Made by a program: the position numbers and the translations under genes. The notes under the pieces are model-generated. The model was not told the DNA's origin, did not search any database, and was given only the letters and a program-made list of their open reading frames with translations. DNA of 64,000 nt from Heterocephalus glaber (Eukaryota > Chordata > Mammalia > Rodentia > Bathyergidae), in NCBI RefSeq assembly GCF_000247695.1, contig NW_004624732.1, positions 46,249,862-46,313,861 of the forward strand. The letters are read 5' to 3'. This document shows positions 47,714 to 58,946 of this stretch, in pieces. Position 1 is the stretch's first letter. The number at the start of each line of letters is the position of its first letter.

Positions 47714-48349
47714 AAGTATATTTTTATTCACATTATTAGATGCTCAGTAAGATTCCCAGTATTCCTATCCCCTTTCATTTTGATAGTCTTCTCTGGATCC
47801 TTTTCTATCTTCATTCTTTTAATGTTAATATTTCTTACAATTTCAATTTAAGCCTGTCCTTTACTCATTGTGTATTTTCTTCCAAACCTATTTCTATGAT
47901 TTGCATTATCAGTAAATACCAAAATATTCTCTTGTCTCCCTTCATACTACCTCTCTTCTGATCCATGTTTCTTTCTAGTTTGTCCCTAGATGTCTTAAAA
48001 TATCTCAAAGTTAGTATATACTATAGCATAATATAGATAAAACAGTTTTTTCAGTCATCGAAACATATTTAGAAACTTTCCTCATTTCTCCATTAATGAT
48101 AAATACCAGATTTGTGGTTTTTAAAAATAATCTACAGAATGAAATTGAAATACAGAAGACTCTTAATTTACATCCTCTTCTATCTTTGTGTAAAGATCCC
48201 ACTTCACACTGAGTCATCAATTGCTTTTCTATTTAAATAAACACACCAATAATTTTTGATTGAAAGTAGTAGGCATCTTTGTATTACTTGAAATATTAAA
48301 AAAATTCTGTTGTGCCATCATGATGTTTTACTAGCAAAATTCATTTATT

Positions 48350-48439
48350 TATTTATTTATTTTGGGTACCGGGGATCAAACTCGGGACCTTCCGCTTACG
48401 AGGCAGTTGCCGGAACCACTGAGCCATATCCCCGGCCTG
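48350..48439 (-). mobile_element. ID SINE, antisense, (AAAT)n tail
   Basis: The plus strand reads attttgggtaccggggatca, aactcgggaccttccgctta and ggaaccactgagccatatcc. A 16-bp exact duplication, gcaaaattcatttatt, lies at 48334-48349 and 48440-48455. The tail is an AAAT microsatellite on the element's own strand. It is one of the best preserved IDs. Confidence 0.95.
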
Positions 48440-48455
48440 GCAAAATTCATTTATT

Positions 48456-51250
48456 ATCTTTTGTTCTCTAATTGGAGTTTTGACAAATCATTGCCTTCTT
48501 TTCCCATGATACTTATTTATTTGTTCAAGGTTTACGCAAACAATATATGTTTATTATTTCCCCACCACATGGACAGCTTCATGAAGTTTGATCCTTGTGT
48601 TTTATTTACTTTTGAGTTACTTTTGTAAACTTTACTCTGAAAAAATAAGAAATAACAAATCACACTGATGAATGAATTATGTGACATCTCAGTCTAACTG
48701 AGCTACAAAATAAATATTTGTTGTTCTTAACGTAAGATAGTATAGAGAGATCTAATTACATCTTATTGTGCATTGAATTTTATGTCTTGGGTAGTAATTA
48801 CCATTTATTTTAAAATGTATTTAAAAACTAATGATTAGTTATGTTCTTATTTTGTCAATAAATATATTCTACATACATGATTTGAATATTTTTCAGAACT
48901 ACAGTTTACAAAATAATTGTAAAATAATTAATATATTTAAAGCATATGTTGGCTTACAGAAATCTTTCAAAAGGTGATAAATATTTACTACTGTTTTCCA
49001 AATCATCGTATTCAAAATGTAACTCTTGAATATTGTATTATTAAAGAAAATAAAAATTTCAAACTACAGAGTGAAATTTCATGTGCTTAGTCTCCCTTTC
49101 TGCAACTGATATTTTTTGTCATGTGCTAGGTTTCCAGAAGGTACTCTGGAAAAAAAGGGTAACTGAAAACAGTCTAGCCTCATAACTCTCTGTACTAAAA
49201 AGACTGCCAATTATAGTGGATGCTCAACAATTTCAAAAGGAAGAAATTACTTTGGGGTGTAGATTTTGAATGGGTTAGCTGATGTAGTTGTGAAGTAAGT
49301 TTTTACTATTTCTTATATGAAGTCATTGTTTATGATAATGCATCTTCAAACTTCTAGCCTCTTTTGTGTCAAGATGTCCAAAACCTTCAAGTAGAATCAG
49401 TATTAATCTAAGAAAGAACACTAGTAGCATAAAGACACCCATAAAATGCATTAAAATATGTCCTAAAAATTTTCTTTTTGTTATTTCAACAATTGATTTA
49501 TTTCAAAAGCTGGCATTTCAAAAATAGTCCTGATTCTATTTAAAATTTGGGCAGATTCTATGAAGACATGATAAACTTGTAGGATAACTTGTACTTTGTC
49601 AAGTAAAACCTAAGAAAATACTCATGAAAAATGTTAAACTATATATTGCAAATTCTCTACAGCTGCGAGGGAGAGAGAAAAAACAGTTAATGTACCCTTT
49701 TAGGATGTTTTTCGGATCAATATGATTATACTTAATGATGATTTTTTTCTAATTTTTCTTTATATCAATTTAAGGATTCTCTTTATTTGTGTTTTTTTAT
49801 CAAATAGTGTTTACTCTGATCTGTATATATTCTGATAACTGGGGATATAGAGTGAACAAATAAAATTTCTAGACACACAAAGATTATGCTTTAGTGGTAC
49901 AATAACCAATAAAGATAAATAAGTAAAATGTAGAGGTTTCTCTGTTAGTAATAATTGCTATTTATAAATTGGTATCCACATATCCACAAAAAGATTTCTG
50001 TGAATTTCCAATACTTAGTTTAAAATAGTATATTTTCATTGAATTTTTCTTGCTCCCTAATTTTCTACTTTATTCTTTTCCTCTGTGTTCCCTGATCTCA
50101 AATGTGATTCTTCATTCCCTGCACCCTGCCTTTTTCCAACAATTTCTCTCTCTAAATGATTTGTGTTCCACTGGCAGTTCTGTGCTGAAGAAAGTGATAT
50201 ATCCTGATGAAGCCATTAAGCACTGTACTATAGGCATTAAGAGGATGATATAGGCATGATTTCAATCATGCAAAAGGAAACTACCCTTCCTCTAAGTAGG
50301 AAAAACGTCAGAGAGCTTAACCCACTCTACTCTACATTTTTATTTCATTAGATTCAAATCTTAGAATGTCAGAACAAATTAATGCTTTTCCCTCTACAAG
50401 GCAATCACCATAAGTATCATCATCATCAGATTCGTGTTGCATACCCGCAGGGAGGAGGGTCTGGACTGAGAATATTCAGCACGTTGAAAAGTACCAAAGT
50501 TGAAATAGAGGAGAAATGGGCTAATAATATGGGAAATATACTAATAGAAAGTTTGAAAAAAAAAAAAAAAAGAAAGTTTGACCTTTTATTCTGGGATTTC
50601 TGGAAAATTTTCCTTAAAAATTGCTATTATACAAAAATCATGATATGTTTTCCAGGCGCTGCTGAATTCCCAAATTAAGCCCAAGTATCTCTTTTATCCT
50701 ACAAAATTTATTACAATATTCAATTTTCTTCATGATACAGATGTAACTTGTTTTATGAAGCAGATCTTTAAATAACATATGTAAATTTATGTATTTTGAT
50801 AAATGACAGAAAATGACTATGAGTAAATGTACTTACCAATTTCAAAATTAGAATCATCATTGGGTTCTAATGTGGTATTACTGTAGGGATAGATAGGGTG
50901 TTTAGCCACTTCATTTGTTCTATCTGATTGTTAAGGTTACATTTTCTTTAATTGAAATACTTCCAATTTATCTGGTATAATTGTGTATTTATAATTTTGT
51001 ACATATGATAACAAATTAAGCTCCATAAAGTATATGATTATCTGATAAAATTATTAATAATTTATGTCAAACAATCAGAGTCGTTTGCCCTTCAAGAAGG
51101 TCATTCTGATGTGAAAAGCATTAAAATTACTCTAAATTAGTCTAATTTATTTGCAAGTGTCATTTTACCAAAACCTATACTACATCTCATAATGACAAAT
51201 TTTGAGGAATGAAATGTTTTTTTCAAACTCAAAAAGAGAAGTTAAACACT
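48456..51250. other. AT-rich DNA with an orphan poly(A) insertion
   Basis: No gene is recognised. The only structured object is the 50546-50581 duplication around poly(A), described separately. The open frame at 50382-50678 has no motif and includes the poly(A) as poly-Lys. Confidence 0.5.
50546..50581 (+). mobile_element. orphan poly(A) retro-insertion
   Basis: An exact 11-bp repeat, agaaagtttga, lies at 50546-50556 and 50571-50581. Only about 14 A bases lie between the copies. That is the form left by L1-type target-primed reverse transcription when only the poly(A) tail of a transcript is copied. A-run slippage next to a chance duplication is the alternative. Confidence 0.6.
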
Positions 51251-51268
51251 TAAAATTAAAATCATATT

Positions 51269-51348
51269 TGCCGGGGATTTAGCTCAGTGGTTTCACAGCC
51301 TGGTGCGCAAGCACGAGGACCCGAGTTCGATCCCTGGTACCAAAAAAA
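51269..51348 (+). mobile_element. ID SINE
   Basis: The element reads gccggggatttagctcagtg (box A), gcgcaagcacgaggacccga and gttcgatccctggtacc (box B), then a short poly(A). A duplication of up to 17 bp (aaaattaaaatcatatt) lies at 51252-51268 and 51349-51365. It retains several CpG sites, which points to a recent insertion. Confidence 0.96.
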
Positions 51349-51369
51349 AAAATTAAAATCATATTAAAA

Positions 51370-52808
51370 TTTAAAACTCACTTATATTCTTAATGATAAT
51401 TTAAACTAGTTGAATACTAAGATTATTTTAACACAAATCTCCTATTTTCTCTGAAAAATATTGAATGTATTTCAATCTTCTATTGAAAATCTAGGTTCAT
51501 AATGAATAGTACCAATTACTTAACTGCATGATATTAACATAAAGACCCTAAGGCCCATGGAACTGTGAAGGGCCATTTGCCTTGGTATAAAATAACACTG
51601 AACTATTCAGCTTTAAGGATCTGATGGCTGTCTTTTCCTAGGTAATTTCTTCATCTCTCCTTTTATATTAAAAGCTTTTAATTTCTAAAGCTTTTTAGTT
51701 TTCAATGCCATTTCAGTGGTTTTCTATTTGTAACTCTTCTATTTTTAATTATTATTATACATTAATGTGATCTGAAAAAGCAGAAACCAATTTTATTACA
51801 GTTAAATGTAATCTAAGGGTATTTAGGCCTGAGTAAAAATTCTAGTGTCTTCTCTTCAAATTATATAGAAAGTAGTGAAATTTCCTTGAAACAATCGGAG
51901 GGTGGGGGGGAGAGGGAGGGGAGAGAGATATATCACTAATTAGAATTACATTAATACAAATTAAGCAAATCTTTAAATACACACAAACTAGAATATGATA
52001 AAAATAAAGCAGAAATTACCACTGAGATAACATCTGGTAACTTGTTCATCTATTCAACTCTTCTTGAAATTATTATCTTAGCTTTTTTTAAACAGGTAAT
52101 ATTGATGATGTAGATGAGTTATTTTCACGAGTGTTTAACACTAAATTCACTGGGCTCCTTCACTAAAGAACTCGATGTTAATTGGGGAACCAGAAAGTAT
52201 ACATGTACAAAGTTGGATAGAAACATAGAATAATGCTATGAGGAGTTGGTGTTTTGAATAATTGAGGCCCATGACCTAGCGGCATCTGGTTTCCTTGGCA
52301 GCCTGTGAGAAAGACAGACCTGTAGGCTCCAGTCCATGTCTACTGTGTCAGAATTTGCACTTCCGTCAGCTCCCCTGGTGGACCATATGTACATTAATAT
52401 TTGAAAAGTATTTCTATTTTAGATTAGATATTTATTTCAATTATAAATACTGTTCAACTGCTTGAAAAATGCTGTGCAAACCACAAGGAAACATGTAAAG
52501 AAGTATATATTATGAGACTCTGGTTCTCTAAGTGCAGATGAGGCTGTGTGTCTACACACACGAAATACACACTAGGGGAACAGTTCTCAATACTAAGTTT
52601 AAACTCTTCTTTGAAGGATATAATTCTTACTAATATCAAAATTTATCCAAATAAAATGCCACATTATCTCTCTAAAATCTAGAGAAACCCAAAGCAAAAA
52701 TATTATCTGAACCATTTCTTCGATACTGATATTTTTTATCACACTAGGGTTATTTGAGTATGTAAGACAATATATGTACTGAATCTTATAAAGCAGATTA
52801 TAAAATTG
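51370..52808. other. AT-rich DNA with a G-rich run
   Basis: No gene or named repeat. A G-rich purine run at 51897-51929 has quadruplex potential on the plus strand. Confidence 0.5.
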
Positions 52809-53195
52809 TGTTACTTTTTTATCACTGTAATAAATACCTCAGAAAACCAATTTATAAAGAGCAAAGGTTTCGTTTGACTCACAGCTTTGGAAGTGTTAGT
52901 CCATGCCCAATTTGCTGTTTGGGGCTGAGGTGAGGTGGTACACATCTTGATAGCAGTATAAAGCAGAGCAAAACTACTCATCTTGTGGCCAGAAAGCAAA
53001 AGAGTGAAAGAACGTGTTCAGAACCCCATGATCACTTTATTGCATATGCCTGCCTCCAGCAATCTAACGAGGCAAAATAGGGACTCCCAAAAGTCCTAAC
53101 CTCTTAATGTTTCTACCACTTCTCAATATCACCTTCCTGACTACCAAGGCTTTCACATGTGGGCCTTTGGGAAACATTCAAGATCCAAACTATAG
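52809..53195 (-). mobile_element. MaLR-type LTR, antisense
   Basis: The plus strand starts tgttacttttttatcactgt, aataaatacctcag, accaatttataaagagcaaa and tttgactcacagctttgga. It ends ggcctttgggaaacattcaa, gatccaaactat. This is the usual antisense MaLR LTR order and matches the LTR at 58541. It is diverged, and no clear target duplication is visible. Confidence 0.78.
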
Positions 53196-54079
53196 AAAAA
53201 GTCCTTCATATGAGCACTAACAGTGTAGAGTTCTTTAATCTGCCAATGTATAGCATAGAATCTGCCCCACAGAGGCATGAATGAAAGCAGCGCAATACAA
53301 AATACCTCAGAAGGGACAGCATAAGAGATTGATACATCTAGAACTAGAAGGTTCTAGTGAAGGAAGTGGTTTTAGTAGTTCCCTATTTTGTCTAAGCATG
53401 TCCTTGCATTTATAACCTCACACTCTCGTAGTACTTTAGCAATGTTACAAGAGTGTTGTGCAGGAATTCCATAGCTATTGACTTAGTTTGTTATTATGGA
53501 AGCATTCAGGGCTAAGTATAATCCTGATGCTCCTGGTATTGACCTGTTTATCCTTTGATTCATCTCCCAGTGAATTCTTGTTACCTGGGAAATTCTGAGT
53601 CCTTTGACATCAAACATTAGCATTGATGTTGTTTGACAAAGTAACATTTTTCTTGAAATTAGATTGGAAAAATATCAAAGTGAATTTCAGGCAGTTTGCC
53701 TGTAATTCCAGTAGATTCTTTGCTTTTCTAAAGGGAAGCAGACAGATAGATTCTAAGTGACCTAACCTAGCTGGAGCACCAGATTCAGGGGAAAGAAGAC
53801 AAGATTAATAGGATGAAGGCTATCCTTCCTGGCATCAAAATCCCAATTAACTATAGCCCTTCCACCCAGTTGGAGTAAGAAAGTGTATACTCTTACAAAT
53901 GCTGCCATCCAGAAATAAGAGCTCAATACATCTGAAAATTTTTAATTAAATCTAATTTGACTTCATTGTTCACATCTACGTGCACAATAAAATTAGCAAA
54001 AATTTTAACTTGAATAATTATATGATGTAAGGAGTTAGATTTCAAACTTAGGGGCACAATAAGTTGGAAAAATTCTCCA
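53196..54079. other. non-coding DNA, nothing recognised
   Basis: No gene or named repeat could be supported. Confidence 0.45.
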
Positions 54080-54200
54080 AGACATCATTTTAGTGTGCAT
54101 GAGGATCACCTGGGAAACATAAAAACAAAAACTCCTAAACCCCACATCTCAGTTATTCTGATTTAGTAGGTCCAATGCACAGTAAAAATATGAATTTTGG
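54080..54200 (+). mobile_element. MER5A-like hAT-Charlie element
   Basis: The order ttagtgtgcatgaggatcac, ctgggaaacat, aaccccacatctcagttatt, ctgatttagtaggtccaatg and aatatgaattttgg follows the MER5A consensus (agtgtgcatcagaatcacct, ccccacccccagagtttctg, attcagtaggtctggggt). Confidence 0.75.
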
Positions 54201-54959
54201 ATGGGAACACTTTGCCATTCTAAAGTGGAGAAAGATTATTCTCCCCAGCTCTTTATTACAAAAGAGCATAATTTAGCTGTCAATCAATGCTTTAGGAATC
54301 AGGTCAGTTAATTTTTTCCTCTTTAAAATATTTTACAGTTGTCTCTTACTGGATTGAACAGAACAGAAACTAAAATACTTATAAAATCATGGTCTGTTGA
54401 TAAGTATTTAAAAGCAATCATCTTCTAGAGAGGGTGGTCAAATGTGCCAGTCACCCAATTTATGACATTTGTTCCAGCAATGCATCCCCTATCACTCTTA
54501 AAAGTATGCAAGTTTGAATAATGAGTTTCATGGTCACCTAATCCCAAATTAACAACTACAATTGAAAAGCATGAAGAAGTGCATTTGTATCTATATAATT
54601 CTATTTTCAGCTTTCAATATTTTCCTTACACAGAGAGCATAAATGTTATTCAAAAAGTGTTCTACTAAAAAGGAGTGATCCTATAAACTTAAATGTGTTT
54701 ATAGTCTCTAAAAGATATCATTAGTGACAAAGTCTCTACTTTTCACACTTTCCGGGTGGGGCTGGGTGTAGTTAAGAAAATTTTCTAATAGCAACAACTG
54801 GGATGAAATCTAAGGTCAATAATGTCAAAATATACATCTAAAAATAATTTAATTTAAAATAAATGAAGCCATCATTTATATAATTCCATTAGGTTTTTCT
54901 GCCAGACCCTAATTTGAAATGTGTAAATTATTAACCACATTACATTGTATTCAGTTCTT

Positions 54960-55370
54960 CATTTTTCACTAATAGGTGGCTGCCTAAATTTCTACAGTTG
55001 CCATAATTTTTCTCGAGAATTTATAGAATTTTAATATTAGATTACATGGAAAAATACTTCCTAGGATTTTTTAAGGTTACGTTTTTACTCACTCTGTTCA
55101 ATCACTAAGAATCCATTTATTAAAAGTGCAAAAGCAACTGGGAGAAATTGAACTCTGCTGCAGTTGATACAATCCAAAATTTCTGGAAATTGGAAATCAC
55201 TTGCAGAATGCACAGCCTCGTCAGCTCTAAATTAACAAAGAGGCAGACTTGCAGTACAAATGTGTATTCTTTCCTCTTAGAAATCCAGAAAACTCTCATT
55301 ATGAGATTATCATGGTTCTGATTTAACTTCAGAATTTCTAATTTCCGAAAATGGGCCCCGGGCCCATCTT
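54960..55370. other. candidate conserved non-coding block with a GC hairpin
   Basis: This stretch has no recognised repeat and balanced base use. At 55351-55367 a perfect hairpin (atgggccc, one base, gggcccat) stands out. The block may be unique conserved sequence, but alignment is needed to show it. Confidence 0.25.
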
Positions 55371-55377
55371 CAGGATT

Positions 55378-55416
55378 TTGTCTGTCTGTCTCTATGTCTG
55401 TCTGCCTGGCTACCTA
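55378..55416 (+). repeat. degenerate (GTCT)n repeat
   Basis: A run of tgtctgtctgtctctatgtc, then tgtctgcctggctacc type tetramers. Confidence 0.7.
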
Positions 55417-55532
55417 TTTGTTTTGCCAACTACTGTCACAAATTCTCTTCCCTGGATCCTGCATGTGTCTATGCCTGAGTTTGATCCTTTGGGCTGACTT
55501 TGCATCTCCAGCCTCTATCCTCATGTCTTTTT

Positions 55533-55621
55533 TTTTTTTTTTTTTTTGGTACCGGGGATCTAACTCCGGTCTTTGCGCTTGCGCAGCAGGCAGCGAAACC
55601 ACTGAGCTAAATCCCCAGCCC
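55533..55621 (-). mobile_element. ID SINE, antisense
   Basis: A T-run is followed by ttggtaccggggatctaact, ccggtctttgcgcttgcgca, gcaggcagcgaaaccactga and gctaaatccccagccc. A 15-bp duplication with one mismatch (tcctcatgtcttttt / tcctcatatcttttt) lies at 55518-55532 and 55622-55636. Confidence 0.94.
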
Positions 55622-56207
55622 TCCTCATATCTTTTTACTAAAATGCCTGTATCTGAAAACCTTTACTTCATTTTTGAAAGGCAACACAGGAAAGCACCAC
55701 ATTTACTTACAGGCAAGTAAGTACACTGCAAACAGTTTGGCACAGCCTGGTACTTACACATTTTCATGTAGAGGAGAGCAGAACTGAAAATTAGCTTCCA
55801 ACTTCTAGTGTGCAAGTATGGTTTCTGAACATGAATCAAGTGACTCCAGCCACAGTAATGTCAGTGGAATGGATATCAAAACAAGATGAGGTATGCTGAG
55901 ATGATTTCTTTGGAGCAGAGTTAGTTGAGGGACTGTGAATTTACTTGCTTGGGCTATGTATATCACTGGCCTCCTGGACTGGTGACCAAATTCACTTACA
56001 GGGGAACCACTACAGTTACTTGCTTCAAATTAGGATTTCAACTTAACTCATTGATCTCCTAAATGCAAATGGTCAATCTTCCTCCTGGTAGCTTAACTAA
56101 TGCTGCCTTCTTGAATAATAAAATTTAGATACACTCATGAAAATCCCAAGTGTTTTGAAAACATTTGTAAGCTTGCTTTGTGGGTTGTTTAAAAATATAT
56201 TGTGTAG

Positions 56208-56285
56208 GGCTGGGGATTTAGCTCAGTGGTTCTGCCGCCTGCCTCGCAAGCACAAGGATCCAAGTTCAATCCCCAGTACCAGAAA
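56208..56285 (+). mobile_element. ID SINE with a tail microsatellite
   Basis: The element is gctggggatttagctcagtg, gttctgccgcctgcctcgca, agcacaaggatccaagttca, atccccagtacc. The left flank reads aaaaatatattgtgtag (56191-56207). The right flank reads aaaaatatat, an expanded (AT)n, then gtatagtgtag, so the target duplication seems to contain an expanded AT repeat. Confidence 0.93.
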
Positions 56286-56314
56286 AAAAAAAAAATATAT
56301 ATATATATATATGT
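56286..56314 (+). repeat. poly(A)/(AT)n microsatellite at an ID tail
   Basis: About 12 A bases followed by about ten AT units. It lies between the ID end and the end of the target duplication. Confidence 0.9.
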
Positions 56315-56329
56315 ATAGTGTAGGTATTC

Positions 56330-57380
56330 CAATTTTTCCAGATGTTGATTAAAATAATCAAAAAAGTGTTATTCAGACTCCTAGTCTGATCAAATCTCCA
56401 AGAAAACACAGAAGGAAAGTGGAGGACTCTGAAGGCCCTTCCAAAGCAGCTGTCAGAAATGTGAAGACCAATCTAAGATACTTGGAGTGGTTTTAGGTAA
56501 TTAGTTTCTGTAACTTACAAAGTATCTATCCAGTGCTTAACCAATCATCATGAAAAAAATCAAGACAAAACCAAAATTTTAAAAAAATGAAGAAAATCTT
56601 TTATTTTGGTTCATGATAAACTTTTAGTTGATATTGAAAAATAAATATAAGGGCAATGTAAATTCTGTAAGATTCTCTTGCACAGGCTGCTTATCTTGAA
56701 AATAACTTTCAGGAGGAACTCTTTTAAAAGACAATTTGTGTGTATCACACAAAAAGAGAATCTATACTACCATTTAATTTACTCTAGACTTTAAAACAAT
56801 GTTCTCTATTATACAAACTTTTAATTTCAACTTTGCCTGATTTTTTTCTTGATTTTAAGCAAATTTAATTACCAGCAATATAGAACTGAGTTCTTGAAGA
56901 TAGAGATTACCTTTAAAAAAGAGTTAAGCTACACCAACAACTTAAAAAACATTGTCTTTGGAAGCAGAGAGATAAAGAGATAAGAAAGAAAATAAAGTAC
57001 ATGACATATCTGTGGTGATTTGTTCTTTGTAAAACTGGCAGAAAAAATTCATTCGTTGACAGTTGTAACCACCATGAATTTATAAACTGAGATCATTATT
57101 TTATACTTACTGATGCTGAATGATGTTCAAGTATATACAAAACTTTTCTTCCTGAATTTATCAAATGTTAATGCCTTTATTAAAACGTTTCTGTTACTGA
57201 AAAGTTTGTAATTTGTACTTAAAAATCTCAAAGTTGATCCCAGATCTATAAAGTAACTTTTACATTTTTGAATGAAATATTCAATTAAGTATTATTGAGT
57301 AGTTCTAGACAGTATGAAATATTTTAATAACCACTATCTTCTCAATTATCTTTGGATTTTAAAATCTTAAAACTTTAAAA
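56330..57380. other. AT-rich DNA, nothing recognised
   Basis: No gene or named repeat could be supported. Confidence 0.5.
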
Positions 57381-57383
57381 TAT

Positions 57384-57480
57384 GGGCTGGGGATTTAGCT
57401 CAGTGGTGCTGCTGCCTGCCTGGCAAGCGCAAGGTCCTGAGTTCAATCCCTGGTACCAAAAATAAAAAATAAAAAATAAA
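57384..57480 (+). mobile_element. ID SINE, (AAAAAT)n tail
   Basis: The element reads gggctggggatttagctcag, tggtgctgctgcctgcctgg, caagcgcaaggtcctgagtt, caatccctggtacc, followed by a repeated AAAAAT tail. Flanking text (ctttaaaatat / cttcaaatat) is only an approximate target duplication. Confidence 0.92.
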
Positions 57481-57554
57481 AGCCTTCAAATATTTGAATA
57501 TCACCATTATAAATGATCAGAAATAATAACTCACTACTAATAATGTATCTGGTG

Positions 57555-57715
57555 GTTATTCAGCATTATATAAATACTTATAGATATTATTTAGTCTGAT
57601 TTTTATCTGTCACATACCCTTCACAGATGGAGAAACTGAGCTTTGCAGAGACCTTGTGACTTACTCAAATTCACAGATCTGGGATATGTCCCACTTACAG
57701 GACTTAAAACCTGGC
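57555..57715 (-). mobile_element. MIR SINE, antisense
   Basis: The order ttcacagatggagaaactga, gctttgcagagaccttgtga, cttactcaaattcacagat and ctgggatatgtcccactt, then ggacttaaaacctggc, follows the whole antisense MIR core. It is the clearest MIR here. Confidence 0.78.
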
Positions 57716-58254
57716 ATTATACTTAATATAAAGATATGCTTGTTATGCATACGGTTTCAGAGATTGTACTATTTATTTGTATAAATACAAATAAAGTATA
57801 TATAAATGCATTAGTTTACTTTCACCAATAATTTTTCACTTTAAAACTATTTACTTTAATTCAAACAAACTTCAGTGTCCTTAGCTACCAAACACATTTT
57901 CAACATAAAATGCTACACCTAAACACTATCATCTCCAGTATTGTATTTAATATGAACGCATGTTTACCTGTGTAGGGATTCTTTTCTGTGTTTTAAATAG
58001 GTTACAATTATAGAGAAAAATCCAAATACTTTGTGTGAGTTATTTCTGAATGAATAAATTCAGAAATGATGCATCCAGGAGAATACTTTCTAGTAAGTTG
58101 TTTGCATGCAAATATTCTATATTTCCACTGTCTATATAGCTATCAAGCACTTGTAATATACCATGTGGAACTGAAACACTGATTATTCAATCTTATTTAA
58201 TTCATCCAACTTAAGTTAAAAGAGCCACATATGGTAAATATATAGTGTAGGTCT

Positions 58255-58360
58255 GAAGTCTTGCTGCTCAATGTGTGTTTTGAGGACCAGGGCACTGCCA
58301 TCCCCAGGAAACTCATTGTAAATGCAGAATCAGGATGCGCTGAGTCACAACACTTATTGA
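58255..58360 (+). mobile_element. MER5A-like element fragment
   Basis: The order ttgctgctcaatgtgtgttt, tgaggaccagggcactgcca, tccccaggaaactcattgta and aatgcagaatcaggatgcgc resembles a MER5A-type hAT-Charlie element (agtgtggtccgtggaccagc, atcacctgggaacttgttag, aaatgcagaatctcaggc). Confidence 0.65.
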
Positions 58361-58540
58361 CAAATTCTCTAGTTGATTGAATGCACTTTTGAAATGTAGT
58401 AATAAGTGATCCAATGGCATTATCTAGCCTTCAAAGTTTGAAATTTTATCAAAAAACTTGTGGCTTTGCTTTAATGAGTACAAAATCACTGACTATCTCT
58501 ATGGAATTAAACATATTTCTATGAATGTGAAGAAGCTAGG

Positions 58541-58941
58541 TGTCTTGGTTACTTTTCTCTCATTGCTGAGACAAAATGCTCAACACCTAAAGTTAAAGGG
58601 GGAAAGGTTTATTTAGCTCACAGTTTGTAGAGGTTTCCGTCCATAATCAGCTGGCTCCATGGCAGGGATGACAAACAGGCATTGCAGAGAAGAAACAACA
58701 TGGCGCTCTCAAAGTTGCAAAAGCAACTAGGGACCTTAACAGCATCTTTCTGCCCCTTTCATCTTATCTAGAATACTTAGATTAGGGTGGAGCCAAACCA
58801 ATCACTCAAGTGTAGTGATTTAGTAATCACAAACCCTTAATCCCAGTATCACTCACTCTAGATTTAGCTACCTCTGAAAAAGTAAGCCCTACCTCATCCA
58901 CATGAAGCTTTGGGGGGAACATCTAAACACAAACCATAACA
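58541..58941 (-). mobile_element. solo MaLR-type LTR with exact target duplication
   Basis: A 401-bp element begins tgtcttggttacttttctct and ends cacaaaccataaca, giving TG...CA ends. An exact 5-bp duplication, ctagg, lies at 58536-58540 and 58942-58946. Inside, the plus strand shows tgctgagacaaaatgctcaa, gaaaggtttatttagctcac and ccataatcagctggctcca, the antisense order of rodent MaLR (MT/ORR1-like) LTRs. There is no internal region, so the provirus was lost by LTR-LTR recombination. Confidence 0.9.
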
Positions 58942-58946
58942 CTAGG

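Noticed and set aside
50382..50678. 98-codon plus-strand frame containing poly-Lys
   Set aside because: The poly-Lys is the orphan poly(A) run. The rest has no motif.
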